Assembly: GCA_012295275.1 (NCBI GenBank)
Contig: CM022665.1
Span: 15,291,476 to 15,353,475, forward strand
Length of the DNA: 62,000 bases
Source: Chrysomallon squamiferum
Taxonomy: Eukaryota; Mollusca; Gastropoda; Neomphalida; Peltospiridae
Reading direction: 5' to 3'
Shown here piece by piece: positions 58,970-62,000 of this stretch. The translations under genes were made by a program, and so were the position numbers. How positions within the stretch are numbered: position 1 is the first letter of the stretch; each line of letters starts with the position of its first letter. The notes under the pieces are model-generated. The model searched no databases and was not told the DNA's origin. It worked only from the letters and a program-made list of their open reading frames with translations.

Positions 58970-59411
58970 ATGGAAAACTGCGAAGCTGTGCAAGAAAATA
59001 ACATTATGAAGGAGGAAGGAGAACTATCAGATGAAGAAGAATTCGGTGAAGAGAAACAAAATGGAAATTTATTTGCGCATTCTAAATATTGTCGGACAAA
59101 ATGTACAACAGGTAGCTCGATTAGAAATGAAAATAGGCAGAGTAAATTTTTGTATACACAAAGACAACCATACAGAGAAGGAAGTAATGACAGAAGAGAA
59201 CCAGGATACTTGGTTCCAAACCAGTACAGATCACCACCAAAACTGCCTCAACCCCGACCTCATCAGTACACTCCTTCACAACCTTCATGGAGACCACCAC
59301 CCCAACCACCATACAGATTTCAGTATGATATATCTGATTATCAAAGGCAACATCCCGTTTCTGTAGGTTATTCAGATTATAGACATCAGCAATCTGGCAT
59401 TCCATCACAAT
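58970..59411 (+). CDS. ZFC3H1: ZFC3H1 exon 1, residues 1-147
   Basis: The acidic start ENNIMKEEGELSDEEEF carries the family's EEGEL motif. The rest is rich in Arg, Pro, Tyr and Gln (RSPPKLPQPRPHQYTPSQPS), so probably disordered. The donor GTATCC follows 59411, leaving one base. Reading on past it gives a stop within five codons. Confidence 0.9.
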
Positions 59412-61445
59412 GTATCCTTATTCACTGACACAAAGAATATATAAAAATATATTGATATTTATCAGATTTAATTCACACATAAAAATTATCCATATGAACT
59501 AAAACATGTAACTAATTTATAAAAAGTAGGTGTATTATCCCAGACACAAACATCTCTCTCGTCGGGAAATAAAATTGAAAACAGCTGATACTAAGCTCTG
59601 TATTCTTTTGTATATAGTGTTAACTATTTGTTAAATCATTTTACATCAAAGTAAAGTAAAATTATTGTAACAAAGAAAAACTATAGTTTTTCAATACTAT
59701 AGTTTTCCCTTATAATTTATTAGACTTACTGCAATGGCATTAAAGAGGGGTGATTGTAAGTATATGTTCATGTAACTTGAACGATTTTCAAATACAATTT
59801 AGCATTTGTTTTAAATTATAAATTATTATTATGCTTTTGAAAAAAAGAAAAAAAAAAGAGAAGGAAATTCCATGATTCTTATTTCCTTAACTGAATAAAG
59901 CTTGGGTTCAGAGAAAGTTCAGAACCCCGACTGACAGATATGGAAGACAGCTGAGAAAACCTGAGTCAAGAAAGGAGAGTCCAAGAGATTCTAACAGCAA
60001 GGAGAGTTTGAGAGATCCTGTACCAGAAGAAGAATATAATTATGAAGAACTTTTAGAAACCTATAAAATGATTCAGAAAGAACTTGAATGTTTGAAAGAT
60101 GAAGAAATAGGAGAGGAAAGTCAGCAGCTGGAGGATGAGAGTAAGCAGAGCATCAAAGATAGTAAAGAAGTTTTAGACAACAGCATAGCTGAGATCGAAG
60201 AAAATGTTGACACGGTCGTGGACACCAGTGTTTCACCAAAGGAAGATAAGGTTATTAATTTACATTGATTTTAAAATTTAAAATAAATGAAAATTAATAA
60301 CCTGCTCATCTTTTAATTAAATTATTATTATTATTATTATTTTAAAGACATAATAACAATCCGATTGAACTTAATATTATTTGTTCAGTTGCTTAATTAG
60401 GTGGTTTATAAAGAAATTAAAAATGATGTTCTGTGTGAAACTATGAAACATTAATGGCCAAAATAACAGTAAATTTATTATTTCTTTCACAGCATTAGTT
60501 TTAAGTTTGAGTTAACTGATAATAAATGCTAATCACTTAGTATACATGAAATATCACCAAATGCAGGGTATTAAATATAAATGTTTTCATTATTGCTTGC
60601 TAGAAGCAGGATGAAGAAGAAGAATTGGATGAATTAGAATTAAGAAGAATAGCTCTTGAATCTGCTGCAGTAAGGGCTAACAAGCTGCACAAAAATCCTG
60701 CATTTGCTAGAGATCAAAATTTGAAAAAAACCTCTACCAAAAATAACCAAACTGTGAGAGGTGGCAAAAGTGTTTCAATATCAAAATATCCATCAGTAAA
60801 ACATACACAATCTCCGAAAAGAAACCTGTTGTTAGGGTGAGAAAACCATCTTTATCAGTGCCAAGTGCTTACAAAGGTCAGAGGAAAAGGAATCACAGAT
60901 CTCAGCAAGGTAATGATTTAACTATTTTATTGTAACAAATTGTTTCCATGGTTTAATTTTCAGTATTTTATGTTTATATTTTTATAATTTATTTTTGTAT
61001 TTTTCAAAGAAATGAAAATTAGGTTATGAAAGTATTCAGATTTTTGAAATTTGATGAATTACTTCAGAAATGCTTCTTAAGTTTTCCTATTTTAAAACAA
61101 TCTTCAATTCAAAAAAAAAAAAAAAAAATATTGCAGTTATGAAACAAATTTGATTAGAATAGAACTGAATAAAAAAAAAAAAAAAATATTTTTGTTTAAA
61201 AACTCTTATTTTATATTTAAAATTAGAATAACTCCTAATCCTTAATATTTTTGTAATAAACAAAATTTCTGATATTTATTCTTGCTGCAGGAAGAAAATC
61301 ATCACCTCAACCAAAAAAAAGCATTAAAAGGAAGCAGGAGGAAAGAAACAGGCAGCTTGAAATTCAAAGGAGAGAAATTCAACATATTTTAACCCTTGAT
61401 GATCCTCAGGAACAGGCCGAGCGCTTTCTACGATTCCTGAATTAT
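58970..61445 (+). CDS. ZFC3H1: ZFC3H1, first four exons; gene continues past the window
   Basis: ZFC3H1 is the large nuclear scaffold of the poly(A) exosome targeting (PAXT) connection. It binds the helicase MTR4, retains polyadenylated RNAs in the nucleus and directs them to decay. Exons: 58970-59411, 59901-60250, 60604-60909 and 61291-61445. Three blocks match the vertebrate protein in order: EEGELSDEEE near the start; EELLETYKMIQKELEC (vertebrate has a DLLLKYKQIQLELEC-type block); DEEEELDELELRRIALESAA (vertebrate EDEEELSELQLRLLALQSA-type); and REIQHILTLDDPQEQAERFL (vertebrate RKIRDLSNQEEQYNRF-type). The CCCH finger and repeats lie beyond the window. An in-frame TAA two codons upstream, with G at -3 and +4, supports the start. 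A one-base frame break is present in exon 3. Confidence 0.88.
59901..60250 (+). CDS. ZFC3H1: ZFC3H1 exon 2, residues 148-264
   Basis: The acceptor AATAAAG is weak, but it is the only nearby AG that fits the phase (SWVQRKFRTPTDRYGRQLRK). The donor is GTTATT. A Ser/Arg segment (ESRKESPRDSNSKESLRD) leads to the helix EEEYNYEELLETYKMIQKEL, the family's first conserved block, then an acidic linker. Confidence 0.88.
60604..60909 (+). CDS. ZFC3H1: ZFC3H1 exon 3 with apparent one-base frame break
   Basis: The acceptor is TTGCTTGCTAG, with a second AG six bases on. The opening KQDEEEELDELELRRIALES is the second family block. Its frame ends at TGA 60838-60840. A different frame (offset two) carries KKPVVRVRKPSLSVPSAYKG and continues in phase through donor CAAG|GTAATG into exon 4. 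Stops in the second frame before about 60799 place the break at 60800-60836, where A runs occur (60817-60820). One missing A would explain it. The basic, Lys/Ser-rich content on both sides fits a single exon. Confidence 0.75.
61291..61445 (+). CDS. ZFC3H1: ZFC3H1 exon 4
   Basis: The acceptor is TTATTCTTGCTGCAG and the donor an ideal GTAAGT. One base from upstream completes Gly. It encodes RKSSPQPKKSIKRKQEERNR, QLEIQRREIQHILTLDDPQE and QAERFLRFLNY, a charged helix ending in the third family block. The phase ends at 0. Confidence 0.92.
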
Positions 61446-62000
61446 GTAAGTGTTAATTTTAATATATGTTATTTCAGTGTTTATTGTTTAACATTGCTGT
61501 AAGATGCAGGTATTTATTTAATACAGATAAACCCTGAATATGCAGCATTTATTTTCTCATGGTTTTCTTTGTTGTAAGAAGCCATTATTCATTGGGGGTG
61601 TTTTAGTATCTTTTTCTTCTTTTTTTTCACAGATTATCCCAGTTTACTTTAATGCAGATTATTCTGTGATATAAAATACAAAGAGATTTGTTTTAATGAA
61701 AATAGTTATTTGTTTTAAATAACAAGAACTTCTTTCAGGGAAAATTATTTCAGTATGTTAAATGTTTATTTTTATGAAAATTATATCAACTGGATCTAGG
61801 GTTAATGTTAATGCAATCCATCTCAATGCATACATGTTTTTTTTTTTTTTTTTTAATAATGTAGATTACCTCACCAATCTTTATTGTTTTTAGTTCAAAT
61901 CGTTTTAAAATTAAAAACTTATTATCATTTTGAAAATCATGTAATCATTAAAATTAAAGGATATATCTTGGTCTATATTTATTTATAAAAATAGATTGAA
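61446..62000 (+). other. ZFC3H1: ZFC3H1 intron 4, start only
   Basis: A+T-rich intron sequence with a run of about 20 T near 61840. No further exon was seen before the window ends. Confidence 0.8.

Noticed and set aside
59031-59408. Alternative frames over ZFC3H1 exon 1 on both strands
   Set aside because: They are shadow frames of the exon; the frame from 58970 has the start context, the family motif and the correct splice phase.
60831-60842. GTGAGA donor at 60837 as the end of ZFC3H1 exon 3
   Set aside because: Joining there to exon 4 gives a stop within about 14 codons, whereas the donor after 60909 fits exon 4.

Overview
This is a eukaryotic, animal genomic window. Its base composition is strongly A+T-rich, coding sequence is split into short exons with GT-AG signals, introns reach 14 kb, and the non-coding DNA is packed with microsatellites, homopolymer runs and degenerate tandem arrays. 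The genes and the repeat load fit a large-genome lophotrochozoan, most like a cephalopod mollusc. That placement is inference; no sequence here names the species.

Three genes can be supported. (1) On the + strand, about 11.0-28.6 kb, lie the last four coding exons of AEBP2 (Drosophila jing), a PRC2 cofactor with three C2H2 fingers, a basic KR motif and a conserved C-terminal SUZ12/RBBP4-binding region. Its 5' exons lie outside the window or were not found in 1-11027. (2) On the - strand, 58352 down to 45931, is an apparently complete gene that I assembled into 22 coding exons and 968 codons. All exon phases agree. The product is a soluble, acidic and coiled-coil-rich protein with a C2-like beta-sandwich region; I do not recognise the family. 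A polyadenylation signal lies about 200 bases past the stop. (3) On the + strand from 58970 to the window end are the first exons of ZFC3H1, the scaffold of the PAXT nuclear RNA-exosome adaptor. It is recognised by three short conserved blocks in the right order.

Layout: 1-11027, non-coding DNA (intron or 5' flank of AEBP2) with satellite-like arrays; 11028-28583, AEBP2 exons separated by introns of 14.2, 1.1 and 1.2 kb; 28584-45724, a 17-kb tail-to-tail stretch (AEBP2 3'UTR plus intergenic) with tandem arrays and a duplicated 260-bp element; 45725-58352, the unnamed C2-like gene; 58353-58969, a 617-bp head-to-head promoter; 58970-62000, ZFC3H1 5' part.

I did not find a new multi-gene system. 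The points most worth checking are: a possible 153-bp in-frame cassette exon inside the large AEBP2 intron; an apparent one-base frameshift in ZFC3H1 exon 3; a GC-AG first intron and one exon with uncertain acceptor in the unnamed gene; and about ten unrelated families of degenerate tandem repeats, several with periods near 30 bp and two with periods near 160-195 bp.
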